From positions 1 through 5,247 of the forward strand of contig CACXCQ010000332.1 of NCBI GenBank assembly GCA_902766185.1: a DNA stretch of 5,247 nt, read 5' to 3'. The notes beneath the pieces were generated by a model. That model did no database searches and was not told where the DNA came from. It saw only the letters and a list, made by a program, of their open reading frames with translations. The translations under genes and the position numbers were made by a program. The stretch comes from an uncultured Eubacteriales bacterium (lineage in GTDB: Bacteria > Bacillota > Clostridia > Peptostreptococcales > Anaerovoracaceae). Shown here piece after piece: positions 4,999-5,247 of this stretch; the first letter of the stretch is position 1; each line of letters starts with the position of its first letter.

Positions 4999-5247
4999 AT
5001 GAAAAAGCCGGCAAAGATATGCATCCTCATTCTCTTGATCCTGATTCTGATCATCGCAGCGTCAGGTCTGTTTGTTCATTTCGGCAGTTCTGCCGTCCCC
5101 TTTGAAGGCAAAGGCTGGGTCATTGAAGATTCCGAGCAGGACAGTTTCGAGTCAGTCCTGTTCCTGGACGACTGCCAGTGGTCTCACTACGCTCTCAAAA
5201 ACGGCGTAGATTCGCTGCAGGACACCTTCACAAGATACCGGTATTTC
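4999..5247 (+). CDS. Exported or membrane-anchored protein of unknown function, cut by the window edge
   Basis: The frame opens with ATG at 4999 and stays open for 83 codons to the window edge. The N-terminus MKKPAKIC is followed by a long, nearly pure Ile/Leu helix (about residues 7-21) and AASGLFVHFGSS, so it is a signal peptide or an N-terminal membrane anchor with the rest outside. There is no lipobox; the only early Cys is at position 8, before the helix. The visible outer part (about 30-83) is moderately acidic with Trp40, DDCQW at 57-61 and SLQDTFTRYRYF at the edge. I recognise no family. It is transcribed divergently from the amidotransferase-like gene, with its own extended -10 promoter and a good ribosome site. 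The frame choice is supported by these signals; function is unknown. Confidence 0.75.
   Translation, partial: MKKPAKICILILLILILIIAASGLFVHFGSSAVPFEGKGWVIEDSEQDSFESVLFLDDCQWSHYALKNGVDSLQDTFTRYRYF

Noticed and set aside
4863..5054. Minus-strand frame of 63 codons over the divergent region
   Set aside because: It runs through the promoters and hairpins and is antisense to the signal-peptide region of the plus-strand gene. No ribosome site is seen.
1..5247. CRISPR array, tRNA, insertion sequence or toxin-antitoxin system
   Set aside because: No regularly spaced repeats, no tRNA-like cloverleaf, no transposase motif or terminal inverted repeats, and no paired small overlapping genes were seen on either strand.

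Overview
The window looks like ordinary chromosome from a Gram-positive anaerobe of the Bacillota, probably Clostridia. This is inference from four things: two lipoproteins with LxxC-type lipoboxes, strong AGGAGG-type ribosome binding sites before nearly every gene, extended -10 (TGn) promoters, and roughly balanced base composition. No species can be named from the sequence alone. No rRNA, tRNA, CRISPR array, transposase or phage gene was seen.

Layout, left to right. Positions 1-4815 are read entirely from the minus strand. At the left edge is the N-terminus of an unfinished membrane protein (1-176), 22 bases downstream of a 289-residue lipoprotein (199-1068). Next comes a 481-residue lipoprotein (1150-2595) that carries the same Asp-rich loop module twice. 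Upstream of it is a short reading frame (2635-2823) that matches only the last ~60 residues of the peptidoglycan ligase MurC. This remnant begins immediately after a hairpin terminator (2828-2859). The terminator closes a gene for a multi-pass membrane protein of the acyltransferase type (2891-3970). That gene follows a class I glutamine-amidotransferase-like hydrolase of the PuuD/gamma-glutamyl-GABA hydrolase family (4039-4815). A divergent intergenic region (4816-4998) holds back-to-back promoters and two overlapping terminator-like hairpins facing opposite ways. The only plus-strand gene starts at 4999 and runs off the window; it encodes a small exported or membrane-anchored protein of unknown function.

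How the genes may work together. The hydrolase and the acyltransferase could be co-transcribed (68-base gap), but the acyltransferase also has a good promoter of its own with a dyad over its -10 box. The two lipoproteins and the left-edge membrane protein form a second same-strand group with its own promoters. Most products act at or outside the membrane. I see no clear evidence of a single defined pathway, and nothing here is convincingly a new defence or mobile system. The points most worth a second look are the MurC remnant abutting a terminator, the dyads that overlap -10 boxes, and the duplicated module in the large lipoprotein.
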